Positions 6,390 through 13,183 of a DNA stretch of 21,167 bases are shown here, in pieces. The notes under the pieces were generated by a model, which was given only the letters and a program-made list of their open reading frames with translations, was not told the DNA's origin and searched no databases. How positions within the stretch are numbered: the stretch's first letter is position 1; every line of letters begins with the position of its first letter. Location of the stretch: contig DATLGD010000146.1 in NCBI GenBank assembly GCA_035540755.1, forward strand, positions 1-21,167. The letters run 5' to 3'. A program made the translations under genes and the position numbers. Source of the DNA: DATLGD01 sp035540755. GTDB lineage: Bacteria > Actinomycetota > Actinomycetes > Mycobacteriales > SCTD01.

Positions 6390-7526
6390 GTGACAGCACG
6401 CTCGCGCACGCTCCTTCGTGCCGGCAGCATGGGGACCGCGCTGGCGCTGGCCCTGGCACTGACCGGTTCCGGACAGGTCCTGGCCGACGACAGCGGGAAC
6501 GACGACGCCGAGGTCGTCGCGTCAGGAGCCGAGGGCGGCTCCGATGCCGGCGGCTCCGGCGCCGAGAACGACCCCGGTCAGGGCGGCGGCGCGGGTGAGG
6601 ACCCGGGTCAGGGCGGCGGCGCGGGTGAGGACCCGGGTCAGGGCGGCGGCGCGGGTGAGGACCCGGGTCAGGGCGGCGGCGCGGGTGAGGACCCGGGCCA
6701 GGGCGGCGGCGCGGGCGAGGACCCGGGCCAGGGCGGCGGCGCGGGCGAGGACCCGGGCCAGGGCGAGGACCCGCCCGGCAACAACGGCACCATCAAGATC
6801 AAGGTCGACGGTGAGGACGTCACGAACGCGAACGTCCCGCAGCCCGGCTGCCAGTTCGCCGTGCGCTTCTTCGGCTTCGACGACGGTCAGCTCGGCGTGG
6901 TCACGGTGAGCCTGCAGGGCCAGGACCGGTCCGAGGTCTTCTCGACCTCGGTGCTGCTCGTCAGCGGCGATCCGGCCGGCGGAGGCCAGGACGTCGACGA
7001 GCTGGTCGGGCCGCTCACCGCCGGCGATCTGGGTCTGCTCGAGAGCGACTCGAACCACCCGCACGGCTTCCTGCTGCGCGTGGACCTCGAGGTGTTCAAC
7101 GCCGACGGCAGCCCCGTCCCGGGCAGCGGCAAGAGCAAGAACCTCATCCTGAGCGTCTGCGCCCCGGACGAGGACGAGGGCGTCCGGGACGACGACGACA
7201 CCCGCGTCGAGGACGAGGAGCTGGTCCGGGACGACGACGACACCCGTGCCGAGGACGACGAGACCGCTGTGCTGGACCTCGTCCTCACCCCGCAGCCGCT
7301 GCAGCCGGCCCCGACCGCGGTGCTGCCGGCGCAGTTCGCGGTGCCCGTCCCGGAGGCGGCAGAGACGCAGGTCCGCGGATCCGCCGTCCCGTTCCGCCTG
7401 CCCTTCACCGGCCCGGCCGACCTGCTGGTGCTCGTGCTGGCCGGCGCGACGGCCCTGGGTCTCGGTGCGCTCGCACTTCTCGCCGGCCGCCGGCGCCACC
7501 AGCCGCGGCACGCGCTGACCCGCTGA
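6390..7526 (+). CDS. secreted LPXTG (LPFTG) cell-wall anchored repeat protein
   Basis: A 378-residue surface protein. Residues 1-32 are a signal peptide with a basic start and a hydrophobic core ending GSGQVLA before DD. Residues 61-127 are a 10-residue repeat (DPGQGGGAGE, six copies plus a partial one), a flexible wall-spanning linker. Residues about 134-260 form a probable beta-sandwich domain with one Cys at each end (QPGCQFAVRFFGFDDGQ and LILSVCAPDE), which could form a disulfide. A 14-residue acidic repeat (VRDDDDTR core) occurs twice. The C-terminus has the sortase motif LPFTG at 337, a hydrophobic segment and a final Arg-rich tail. GTG at 6390 is chosen because GGAGG sits seven bases before it and the signal peptide begins there; a GTG at 6324 has no such site. 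No sortase gene is in the window. The role is unknown. Confidence 0.85.
   Translation: MTARSRTLLRAGSMGTALALALALTGSGQVLADDSGNDDAEVVASGAEGGSDAGGSGAENDPGQGGGAGEDPGQGGGAGEDPGQGGGAGEDPGQGGGAGEDPGQGGGAGEDPGQGGGAGEDPGQGEDPPGNNGTIKIKVDGEDVTNANVPQPGCQFAVRFFGFDDGQLGVVTVSLQGQDRSEVFSTSVLLVSGDPAGGGQDVDELVGPLTAGDLGLLESDSNHPHGFLLRVDLEVFNADGSPVPGSGKSKNLILSVCAPDEDEGVRDDDDTRVEDEELVRDDDDTRAEDDETAVLDLVLTPQPLQPAPTAVLPAQFAVPVPEAAETQVRGSAVPFRLPFTGPADLLVLVLAGATALGLGALALLAGRRRHQPRHALTR
6571..6768 (+). repeat. 30-bp tandem repeat array inside the LPFTG protein gene
   Basis: Six full 30-bp units begin at 6571, 6601, 6631, 6661, 6691 and 6721, followed by a partial unit at 6751. Units at 6601 and 6631 are identical; the 6661 unit matches them as well. 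From 6691 on, the units carry C instead of T in the CAG-preceding codon (GGC for GGT) and in the last glycine codon. All changes are synonymous, so the peptide DPGQGGGAGE is unchanged. The 30-bp length keeps the frame when copies are gained or lost. Confidence 0.95.
7182..7265 (+). repeat. 42-bp direct repeat coding for an acidic 14-residue unit
   Basis: The 23-bp block that encodes VRDDDDTR is present without change at 7182-7204 and 7224-7246, 42 bp apart. It gives two 14-residue units (VRDDDDTRVEDEEL and VRDDDDTRAEDDET) just before the proline-rich stalk of the LPFTG protein. The clustered aspartates could bind calcium, but no exact calcium-binding motif is seen. Confidence 0.8.
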
Positions 7527-7544
7527 CGGCAGCGCCGCGACGTC

Positions 7545-7578
7545 GGAGCCGGTCGCCCTCCCGGGGGCGGCCGGCTCC
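7545..7578. terminator. bidirectional terminator hairpin between convergent genes
   Basis: GGAGCCGG (7545-7552) pairs with CCGGCTCC (7571-7578), and inside it GCCC (7555-7558) pairs with GGGC (7565-7568), leaving a small internal loop and a six-base apical loop. It lies in the 58-bp gap between the 3' ends of the LPFTG gene (+) and the secreted-protein gene (-), where it can serve both. Confidence 0.7.
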
Positions 7579-7584
7579 GCCCGT

Positions 7585-8277
7585 TCAGCCGCCCAGTGCG
7601 GCCAGCGCGATCTCGGCGTCCGGGCTGAAGGCCGGTGGCGCCCCGTCGCACGCGGGGGCGCCCGCCGCGTCGACGCGGACGCGGGACACGAGCCGGGTCT
7701 GCAGGTCGCCGCTGGCGCGCGCTCCGACGCGGGCGCCGAACGCGCGCTCGAACGGGTCCTGCTCGAAGGCGACGGTCAGGCAGCCCATGTCGAGGGTGAC
7801 GGCGACGTCGGGGTGGTCAGCGCCGGTCGAGGGCAGGGCCAGCGCCTCGGGGAGGCCGCCGGTCTGCGCGACCGCGCTGGCCAGCTGCTCGGCCCGGGCC
7901 GCCATGACGACGTAGCCGAGCTCGTAGGCCCCGAGCGCCTCGACGGCCGGCGGGCGCACGGTCGACGGGTTCCCGGTCAGGGCGGGGCCGTAGACCGCCC
8001 AGAGCGCGTCCGCGATCGCCTCTCGCCGGGCCAGCTCCGCCTCGATCTCCCGACGGGTGTCCGGCGGGAGCCGGTCGAAGTCCAGGTGGTCGGCGTGCTC
8101 GACGAGATCCTCGGCCGGGGCGCTGTAGTCGTCCTCGTGGTCGAGGGCGCCGGTTCCCGCCGGATCAGGCGCCGCCGCCGGCGGGGGCGGCGCCGCGTCG
8201 TCGGTGCGCGGCAGCGTCTGCCAGCCCGCGACCGCGACCAGCGCGACGACGGCCGCGACGGCCAGCGGGAAGCGCAC
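7585..8277 (-). CDS. secreted or membrane-anchored protein, function unknown
   Basis: A 230-residue protein with an N-terminal hydrophobic segment (FPLAVAAVVALVAVAGW, residues 3-19) that is a signal peptide or anchor; there is no lipobox Cys. A proline- and alanine-rich linker follows (about 27-43), then an acidic helical region (DLVEHADHLDFDRLPPDTRREI) and a C-terminal domain with two Cys (DMGCLTVAFEQDPF and GAPACDGAPPAF). I do not recognise the family. It lies 35 nt behind the COG0523 gene on the same strand and may be the last gene of that unit. However, CATACT stands exactly six bases before the GTG, so it may also have its own leaderless promoter. The GGAGG directly before GTG is too close to act as a normal ribosome site. 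Confidence 0.7.
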   Translation of the reverse strand: MRFPLAVAAVVALVAVAGWQTLPRTDDAAPPPPAAAPDPAGTGALDHEDDYSAPAEDLVEHADHLDFDRLPPDTRREIEAELARREAIADALWAVYGPALTGNPSTVRPPAVEALGAYELGYVVMAARAEQLASAVAQTGGLPEALALPSTGADHPDVAVTLDMGCLTVAFEQDPFERAFGARVGARASGDLQTRLVSRVRVDAAGAPACDGAPPAFSPDAEIALAALGG

Positions 8278-8312
8278 CCCTCCAGTATGGGCAGGTCTCC
8301 GGCGCGGCGGGC

Positions 8313-9374
8313 TCAGCGCACGACGTCCTCGGCCGGCCCGAGTGCCGCCTCGAACGGGTCGGGCCAGCCCGGGTCGGCGAGCTCGTCGTCGGTGGCCAGG
8401 CACCCGTCCAGCCGCGCCGACACCTCCGCGGCGTCGAGGCCGACCCCGGTCAGCACCAGCTCGCAGCCGGGCAGGCCGGTCCACCGCTGCGGGTCGCCGA
8501 GGGACAGGCTGCCGCCCGCCTGCTCCCAGCGCAGGCGCCAGCGCGCGCGGTCGGCGAGCCACACGTGCCCACGGCTGCGGACGGCGACCGACACGAGCTC
8601 GCCGAGCACCGCGTGCAGCCGGCCGGAGTGCAGCGGGCGCTCGGACTGCCAGACGACCGTGGCGACGCCGCACGCCGGCGGGCAGAGCTCGCGGGCGAGG
8701 GTGGCCAGCTGCTGCCGCTCCTCCTGCGTCGTCCGGCTGCGGCGCCCGGGTGCGAGCAGCTCCTCGCACCCGCTCGCGTCCGGGGCGAGTCGCAGCTGCA
8801 GCGCGAGAGGGGACAGGTGGGCCAGCAGCGCCTCGACGGTCCGGGCGGTGTCGGTGCCGGCGCGGTGCAGCTCGGCGAGCAGGACGACGTCGGCGTCGTC
8901 GAGCTGCCCGAGCACGAGCTCGGCCGTGGAGCGCCGGTCGGTGGGGGCGGCGGCCATCCCCCGCTCGGCGAGCAGGTCGTCCCCGCGGACCTGCTCGAGC
9001 AGCAGGCGGGCGTCGACGGCGACCGCGACGGCGGCCACCGGGAGGTCCTCGTGCTCGAGCAGGTCGGCGAGCTCGCCCGGGCGGACTGCGCTCGGCAGCG
9101 CGACCACGACCTCGCTCCAGCGCTCGGCGTCGTCGACGAGCCGCACGGCCTCGGGAGCGTCGGCCCGCACCGTGCAGGACAGGCAGCACCCCACCGGCTC
9201 GACCCGGGTGACGTCGTGAGCCCCCGCGGCATCGAGCACGGTGCGCACGAGCAGGCCGTCGGGAGCAGTGTCGAGGGCGTACTCGACGGCGACCAGGCCC
9301 GGGCGGTGCTCGGTGAGCACCCGCACGACCTCGGAGCGCAGGGAGGCGGACGTGCCGGACAGGAGGGTGAGCAT
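8313..9374 (-). CDS. COG0523/CobW-family putative metallochaperone lacking the P-loop (Rv0106-like)
   Basis: A 353-residue protein of the CobW/G3E metallochaperone superfamily. The N-terminal strand MLTLLSGTSASLRSEVVRVL sits where the family normally has GFLGAGKTT, so Walker A is absent. The metal motif region is VGCCLSCTVRADAPEAV (residues 61-77) in place of the usual CxCC. The C-terminal CobW_C-like domain is recognisable (VWQSERPLHSGRLHAVL, then GHVWLADRARWRLRWEQAGG, and the ending DDELADPGWPDPF). From memory this pattern matches M. tuberculosis Rv0106 (GCVSCTIRDD, also without a P-loop), a Zur-controlled protein whose M. smegmatis homologue, Mrf, is linked to ribosome hibernation under zinc limitation. 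A ribosome site, GGAAGGGGGG, precedes the ATG, and a Zur-like palindrome stands 13-31 bp upstream. It follows the TIGR03943 gene by 30 nt. Confidence 0.85.
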   Translation of the reverse strand: MLTLLSGTSASLRSEVVRVLTEHRPGLVAVEYALDTAPDGLLVRTVLDAAGAHDVTRVEPVGCCLSCTVRADAPEAVRLVDDAERWSEVVVALPSAVRPGELADLLEHEDLPVAAVAVAVDARLLLEQVRGDDLLAERGMAAAPTDRRSTAELVLGQLDDADVVLLAELHRAGTDTARTVEALLAHLSPLALQLRLAPDASGCEELLAPGRRSRTTQEERQQLATLARELCPPACGVATVVWQSERPLHSGRLHAVLGELVSVAVRSRGHVWLADRARWRLRWEQAGGSLSLGDPQRWTGLPGCELVLTGVGLDAAEVSARLDGCLATDDELADPGWPDPFEAALGPAEDVVR

Positions 9375-9386
9375 GCCCCCCTTCCT

Positions 9387-9405
9387 ACTGGAAACCGTTC
9401 CCAGT
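9387..9405 (-). promoter_or_regulatory. candidate Zur box upstream of the COG0523 gene
   Basis: ACTGGAAACCGTTCCCAGT is a 19-bp inverted repeat with a single mismatched pair around a central base. Its TGGAAAC-N-GTTCCCA core resembles actinobacterial Zur boxes of the form TGAAAAY-N-RTTTTCA. It ends 13 bp before the ATG of the COG0523 gene and touches the stop codon of the TIGR03943 gene. Zur control is inferred from the box shape together with the zinc-linked gene family; no zur gene is in the window. Confidence 0.55.
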
Positions 9406-10133
9406 TACAAGCCGGGCTGGTCCTCGTACGGCGAGGCCGGCTCCTCGATCGGGACCACGCGCTCGGCGAGGACCTCGCCCAGGGCGTCGTCCTCCTCGTA
9501 CTCGGGCGACACGGTGGCCAGGCCTCTCCCGTCGACCCGCACCCACGAGTCCCGCGGCGGCACGGGGCCGGTGTCGCGCACGAACACCTTGATCGGGAAG
9601 CCGTCGGCCGCGCAGCACGCGATCTGGATCCGGGTGAGGTACCAGCCGCCTTCGGCCCGCGGGGTGACGAAGCCGGTGAGCCGCACCGGCTCGCCCTCGT
9701 AGGACGGCTCGATGTTCCAGAACGGCCGGGCGGTGTACTCGTCGAGCGAGGTCGCCCGGTAGCCGTCCGCGTCGGGCTCGGGCAGCGGCAGCACGGTGCT
9801 CGGTGCGGCGACCTGGGTCGGCTCCCGGGCCGCGGTGCGCTCGGCGGCGTAGGAGCCGAGCGGTGGCGGCGCCACCACGTAGACGACCGCCACCGGCAGC
9901 AGGAGCAGCAGGCCGATCCGCGGGCCGCCGTGCGCGTGCGACGACGCGTCGTCCGCGGCGCGCCAGAGGTACCAGGTGACCGCCGCGCCGAGAGCCACGA
10001 GCGCGACACCGGTGAGCAGCAGCCACGGGGCCAGCGACGGCTTGACGAACCGCAGGTACTCGCCGGACGCGACGAGCCGCAGCGCCGTCGTGCCGAGCAG
10101 GGCCAGGGCCGAGATCTGCAGGACCGGGCTCAC
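9405..10133 (-). CDS. TIGR03943 family protein (YcgQ-like permease subunit)
   Basis: A 242-residue membrane-anchored protein that accompanies YcgR-type permeases. It has two N-terminal membrane segments (about 2-22 and 36-57), a third at 73-89, and an external C-terminal domain from about 95. The family hallmark is the strictly placed double Cys in IQIACCAADGFPIKV (Cys173-Cys174), with FWNIEPSYEGEPVRLTGFV before it. The GTG start overlaps the stop of the upstream permease gene (GTGA), so the two are translationally coupled and probably form one complex. The substrate is not proven for the family; metal or small-ligand handling is suggested by the paired cysteines and, here, by the COG0523 neighbour. 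The C-terminal tail is acidic. Confidence 0.88.
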   Translation of the reverse strand: MSPVLQISALALLGTTALRLVASGEYLRFVKPSLAPWLLLTGVALVALGAAVTWYLWRAADDASSHAHGGPRIGLLLLLPVAVVYVVAPPPLGSYAAERTAAREPTQVAAPSTVLPLPEPDADGYRATSLDEYTARPFWNIEPSYEGEPVRLTGFVTPRAEGGWYLTRIQIACCAADGFPIKVFVRDTGPVPPRDSWVRVDGRGLATVSPEYEEDDALGEVLAERVVPIEEPASPYEDQPGL

Positions 10134-11221
10134 AGGAGCACCGCCGCGACGAGGGAGGCGACGACGACGGCGACGACGAAGGTGAAGGGGGCGAAGCGCA
10201 GCGCGAAGCCGCGGCCGAACGTGCCGGCCTGCAGGGCGATGAGCTTCACGTCGACCGCCGGGCCCACGACCATGAACGCCAGCTGCGCCCTCGGTCCGAA
10301 CACCGCGAGGCTCGCGGCGATGAAGGCGTCGGCCTCCGAGCAGATGGCCAGCACGACCGCCAGCACGGCGAGGGTGAGCAGGGCGACGAGCGCCTGGCCG
10401 GCGAGCGTGTCGAGGACCGCGCGCGGGATGAGCACGTTCAGGGTCGCTGCGGTCATGGCGCCGAAGACGAGGAAGCCGCCGGCGTGCACGAAGTCGTGCT
10501 GGGCGGTGAGCACGAAGGTGCGCGGCCGGCTCGATGCCCCTTGCAGGTGCGGCCGGGGGCGCAGCCGCAGCCACTCCGGACGGGCGAACGCCGTCCAGGC
10601 CAGGCCGACCACGACCGCCACCGTGAAGGAGGCGATCAGCCGGGCCCAGACGAACTCCGGCCGGCCGGGGAAGGCGACCGCCGTCGAGATGAGCACGATC
10701 GGGTTGATGGCGGGAGCTGACAGCAGGAACGCCAGTGCTGCGGCCGGCGCGACGCCGCGGGAGATCAGGCCGCCGGCGATCGGGACGGAGCCGCACTCGC
10801 AGCCAGGAAGCACGGCGCCTGCCGCACTGGCGGCAGGGACGGCGAAGACGGGCCGGCTGGGGATGGCCCGGGTGAGCCACGACGTCGGCACGTAGGCCGT
10901 GATGACGGCGCTCACCAGCACGCCGAGCCCGAGGAAGGGCAGTGCCTGGATGCAGATCGACACGAAGATCGCGAACCAGGTGGAGATCGCCGGTCCCGAG
11001 AGCAGCGGCTGCAGGCTGTCGCGGAAGGCGATGAGGGCGAGGAACAGCGCGATCGGCAGCCAGGTGTGCACGACCTCGCCGCGGTACCAGGCGGTCGCCG
11101 GCGGTGCCGCCTCGACCGCGTCGAGCACGCCGGTGGCCTGGACGTCCGGGACCTCGGGCGCCGCGGCGCCCGCCGCCTCGGCGAGCGTCGCCGTCCGTCC
11201 GCCTGCGCTGTCGTCAGCCAC
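10130..11221 (-). CDS. permease of the UPF0718/YraQ (DUF318) family
   Basis: A 363-residue polytopic membrane protein. After a 48-residue soluble N-terminus come about eight hydrophobic segments. The family motif is at residues 138-150 (LPGCECGSVPIAG, Cys141 and Cys143), followed by LLSAPAINPIVLISTAVAF. A second, related region near residues 295-330 reads ICSEADAFIAASLAVFG and GPAVDVK, the inverted-repeat half of the fold. The start is the GTG at 11219-11221, with AGGAGG nine bases upstream. It is the first gene of the unit permease - TIGR03943 - COG0523. Family members have been tied to organoarsenical export (ArsP) and to unknown substrates; no arsenic gene is near, and the context points rather to zinc. 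The substrate is open. Confidence 0.87.
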   Translation of the reverse strand: MADDSAGGRTATLAEAAGAAAPEVPDVQATGVLDAVEAAPPATAWYRGEVVHTWLPIALFLALIAFRDSLQPLLSGPAISTWFAIFVSICIQALPFLGLGVLVSAVITAYVPTSWLTRAIPSRPVFAVPAASAAGAVLPGCECGSVPIAGGLISRGVAPAAALAFLLSAPAINPIVLISTAVAFPGRPEFVWARLIASFTVAVVVGLAWTAFARPEWLRLRPRPHLQGASSRPRTFVLTAQHDFVHAGGFLVFGAMTAATLNVLIPRAVLDTLAGQALVALLTLAVLAVVLAICSEADAFIAASLAVFGPRAQLAFMVVGPAVDVKLIALQAGTFGRGFALRFAPFTFVVAVVVASLVAAVLL

Positions 11222-11309
11222 CCGCTTCGCCTCCTGCTCGTCGTCCGCCCTCGACTGTGACAGACCGGCCGCCCCTGCTCCGGCCTTCCCCAGGCCTCGG
11301 CGTGCCGGG

Positions 11310-11331
11310 CCGGGGACCTGAGGCGTCCCGG
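11310..11331 (-). terminator. hairpin downstream of the HU-like gene
   Basis: CCGGGGAC (11310-11317) can pair with GTCCCGG (11325-11331) with one bulged base around a seven-base loop. It starts 25 nt after the stop codon of the HU-like gene and lies in the 134-bp gap before the permease operon. A terminator that separates the two units is plausible but modest in strength. Confidence 0.45.
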
Positions 11332-11355
11332 TCGGCTCCCCCGCTCAGCGCCGGC

Positions 11356-11634
11356 TCATCGCCCGCGGACCTGCGCCTTGAGCGAGGAGACGGCGGTGAG
11401 CTTGACGGCGTGCCCGGCCGGGATCGTCATCGACTCGCCGGTCTGCGGGTTGCGCCCCTGCCGCTCGGCCCGCTCGACGCGCTCGGCGGTGAGCAGCCCC
11501 GGCAGGCTGACCTTCTCGCCCGAGGTGAGCGCCTCGCCGACGACGTCGCCGAGGGCGCCGAGCACCTGCTCGACGGCCTCCTTGGGCTGCCCGCTCTGCT
11601 GGGCGAGGGCCTGGACGAGCTCTGCGCGGTTCAT
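11356..11634 (-). CDS. HU-family DNA-binding protein
   Basis: A 92-residue histone-like protein. The N-terminal dimerisation helices read MNRAELVQALAQQSG and KEAVEQVLGALGDVVGEAL. The DNA-clasping beta arm holds the signature GRNPQTGESMTIPA near residues 60-73, and VKLTAVSSLKAQV closes the C-terminus. The turn before the arm, KVSLPGLLTAERVERAERQ, lacks the usual FGxF phenylalanines, so it is a divergent HU; there is no long Lys/Ala-rich tail as in mycobacterial HupB. The ATG at 11634 has GGAGG four bases upstream. Transcription starts in the region shared with the divergent hydrolase gene, where GTTG-N7-CAAC (11657-11671) forms a small inverted repeat. Confidence 0.9.
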   Translation of the reverse strand: MNRAELVQALAQQSGQPKEAVEQVLGALGDVVGEALTSGEKVSLPGLLTAERVERAERQGRNPQTGESMTIPAGHAVKLTAVSSLKAQVRGR

Positions 11635-11780
11635 GAGACCTCCGTGGTCGGGAATGGTTGTCAGTAGCAACGACTCTGCCACACAGCCGGCTGCGGCGGC
11701 GCCGCCAGCCGCGTCCTGGCCTGCCTGCCCTGATCCGGACCGATGGTCGACGGGCCGCGGCCGGCTGGCACACCGTCGTC

Positions 11781-12608
11781 GTGCCCGCAGCCTCGACCTC
11801 CCCGGTGCTCCGGGGGCTGCTGGTCGCGGCCCTCGTGCTGCTCCTGCTGCTGGCGCTGCTCTGGGGCTTCCAGCGCCGGCTGGTCTTCCTGCCGGCCGGT
11901 GACCAGGTGCCGCCGGCCGCGACCGCCCTGCCCGGCGCCCGCGACGTCACCCTGACGACGCAGGATCGGCTGGCGCTGGGAGGCTGGCACCTGCCGGCCG
12001 CCGCCGGCCGCCCCACCGTCCTCGTCGCTCCCGGCAACGCGGGCAACCGGGCCGCCCGGGCGCCGCTGGCCGCAGCCCTCGGCGAGCACGGCCTCGGGGT
12101 GCTGCTGATGGACTACCGCGGCTACGGCGGCAACGACGGCGCGCCCAGCGAGGGCGGCCTGCGCCGCGACGTCCGGGCGGCCAGGAGCTTCCTGGTCGAC
12201 GAGGCCGGGATCGACGCCGAGCAGCTGGTCTACCTCGGGGAGAGCCTCGGTGCCGCCGTCGCCGCCGAGCTCGCCGTCGAGCACCCGCCGGCGGCGCTGG
12301 TGCTGCGCTCGCCGTTCACCTCGCTGACCGACGTCGGCCGGGTGCACTACCCGTTCCTGCCGGTGGGGGCGCTGCGGCGCGACCGGTTCGACGTCGGGGC
12401 GGCGGTGCGGCAGGTCGACGTCCCGGTCGTCGTGGTGCTCGGCACCCGCGACGCCGTCGTGCCGCCCGAGCAGAGCAGGGCGGTGGCCCGGGCGGCCGGC
12501 GGCCCTACCCGGGGCGTGGAGGTCGACGGCGCCGACCACAACGACCGGGCACTGCTCGACGGCCCGGCCTTCGTCGAGGCGGTGCTGGGCGCCGCGGACA
12601 GGCGGTGA
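11781..12608 (+). CDS. membrane-anchored alpha/beta hydrolase
   Basis: A 275-residue protein of the alpha/beta hydrolase fold, like the BEM46/ABHD13-type serine hydrolases. Residues 9-29 are a membrane anchor (VLRGLLVAALVLLLLLALLW), so the catalytic domain probably lies outside the membrane. The oxyanion strand is TVLVAPGNAGNR (79-90), the nucleophile Ser155 is in YLGESLGAA, and Asp224 (GTRDAVVPP) with His253 (GADHND) completes the triad. The motif DYRGYGGNDG is typical of this group. The substrate is unknown. The start is uncertain: GTG at 11781 gives a normal N-terminus but has no clear ribosome site; an in-frame TTG at 11658 would add 41 mostly basic residues. It converges on the next gene with a 14-bp gap. 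Confidence 0.85.
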   Translation: MPAASTSPVLRGLLVAALVLLLLLALLWGFQRRLVFLPAGDQVPPAATALPGARDVTLTTQDRLALGGWHLPAAAGRPTVLVAPGNAGNRAARAPLAAALGEHGLGVLLMDYRGYGGNDGAPSEGGLRRDVRAARSFLVDEAGIDAEQLVYLGESLGAAVAAELAVEHPPAALVLRSPFTSLTDVGRVHYPFLPVGALRRDRFDVGAAVRQVDVPVVVVLGTRDAVVPPEQSRAVARAAGGPTRGVEVDGADHNDRALLDGPAFVEAVLGAADRR

Positions 12609-12622
12609 TCTGCGGTCACGAG

Positions 12623-13141
12623 CTACAGCCGGTCGAGCTCGGCGCACCGCTTCTGCACCAGCCGTGGCAGCGATCCCTCGACCGGCAGCGGGAGCGACGC
12701 GACCTGCTCGCCGGCGTCGTCCCGGTAGGTCACCTGCAGCGTCCCGACCGGCAGCTCCCGCACGGCCCGCGGGCAGTCCGGGACGACGTCGACGAGGACC
12801 GTCGTGCGCTCGCCCTCGGCGAGCACGTTCTTGGTCACCCCGTCGGCGCGGCCGCCCCCGAGCAGCAGCTCGACGTCCTCGACCTCGGCGTCCCCGCCCA
12901 CCGCGGTCAGCGCGAAGTAGAAGCGGACGAACGACTGCCCGGTCAGCGCCGAGCCGGTGTGGCCCACCAGCCGCACCCCCACGGGGTCGACCGCCTGCGC
13001 GGGGGGTCGCAGCACCACCAGTCCCGCCGCGACCAGCGCGAGGGCGAGCAGCCCGACCACCCAGCCGCGGCGCGACGCCTCGCGCTCGGGCGGCTGCCCG
13101 GCGTCGAGCACCTCGACGACGATCGGTGTGTCCCGGGTCAC
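12623..13141 (-). CDS. membrane-anchored protein with an extracytoplasmic domain, function unknown
   Basis: A 172-residue protein: a short cytoplasmic part (about 1-26), one membrane segment (VVGLLALALVAAGLVVL, 28-44) and an extracytoplasmic domain of about 125 residues. That domain looks all-beta (VGVRLVGHTGSALTGQSFVRFYFALTAVGG, VEDVELLLGG, RTTVLVDVVPDCP, LQVTYRDDAG) and carries two Cys (VPDCP and QKRCAEL), which may pair. I do not recognise a named family. The GTG at 13139-13141 has no Shine-Dalgarno; the hexamer TACCGT lies exactly six bases upstream (13148-13153), a clear leaderless arrangement. It is transcribed alone, next to but 42 bp away from the thioesterase gene that precedes it on the same strand. 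Confidence 0.72.
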   Translation of the reverse strand: MTRDTPIVVEVLDAGQPPEREASRRGWVVGLLALALVAAGLVVLRPPAQAVDPVGVRLVGHTGSALTGQSFVRFYFALTAVGGDAEVEDVELLLGGGRADGVTKNVLAEGERTTVLVDVVPDCPRAVRELPVGTLQVTYRDDAGEQVASLPLPVEGSLPRLVQKRCAELDRL

Positions 13142-13183
13142 GTCCCGACGGTACGCGCGGCTGCCGGATCCTGCCGGGGCTCG

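Noticed and set aside
6571..6768. CRISPR-like regular repeats
   Set aside because: The 30-bp units are directly adjacent with no spacers and encode an in-frame peptide repeat.
8565..10895. A 776-codon plus-strand frame
   Set aside because: Antisense to the COG0523, TIGR03943 and permease genes, with no recognisable domain.
10130..11221. ArsP-type organoarsenical permease
   Set aside because: The fold family fits, but there is no ars gene nearby and the coupled TIGR03943 partner points to the YcgR/YcgQ type.
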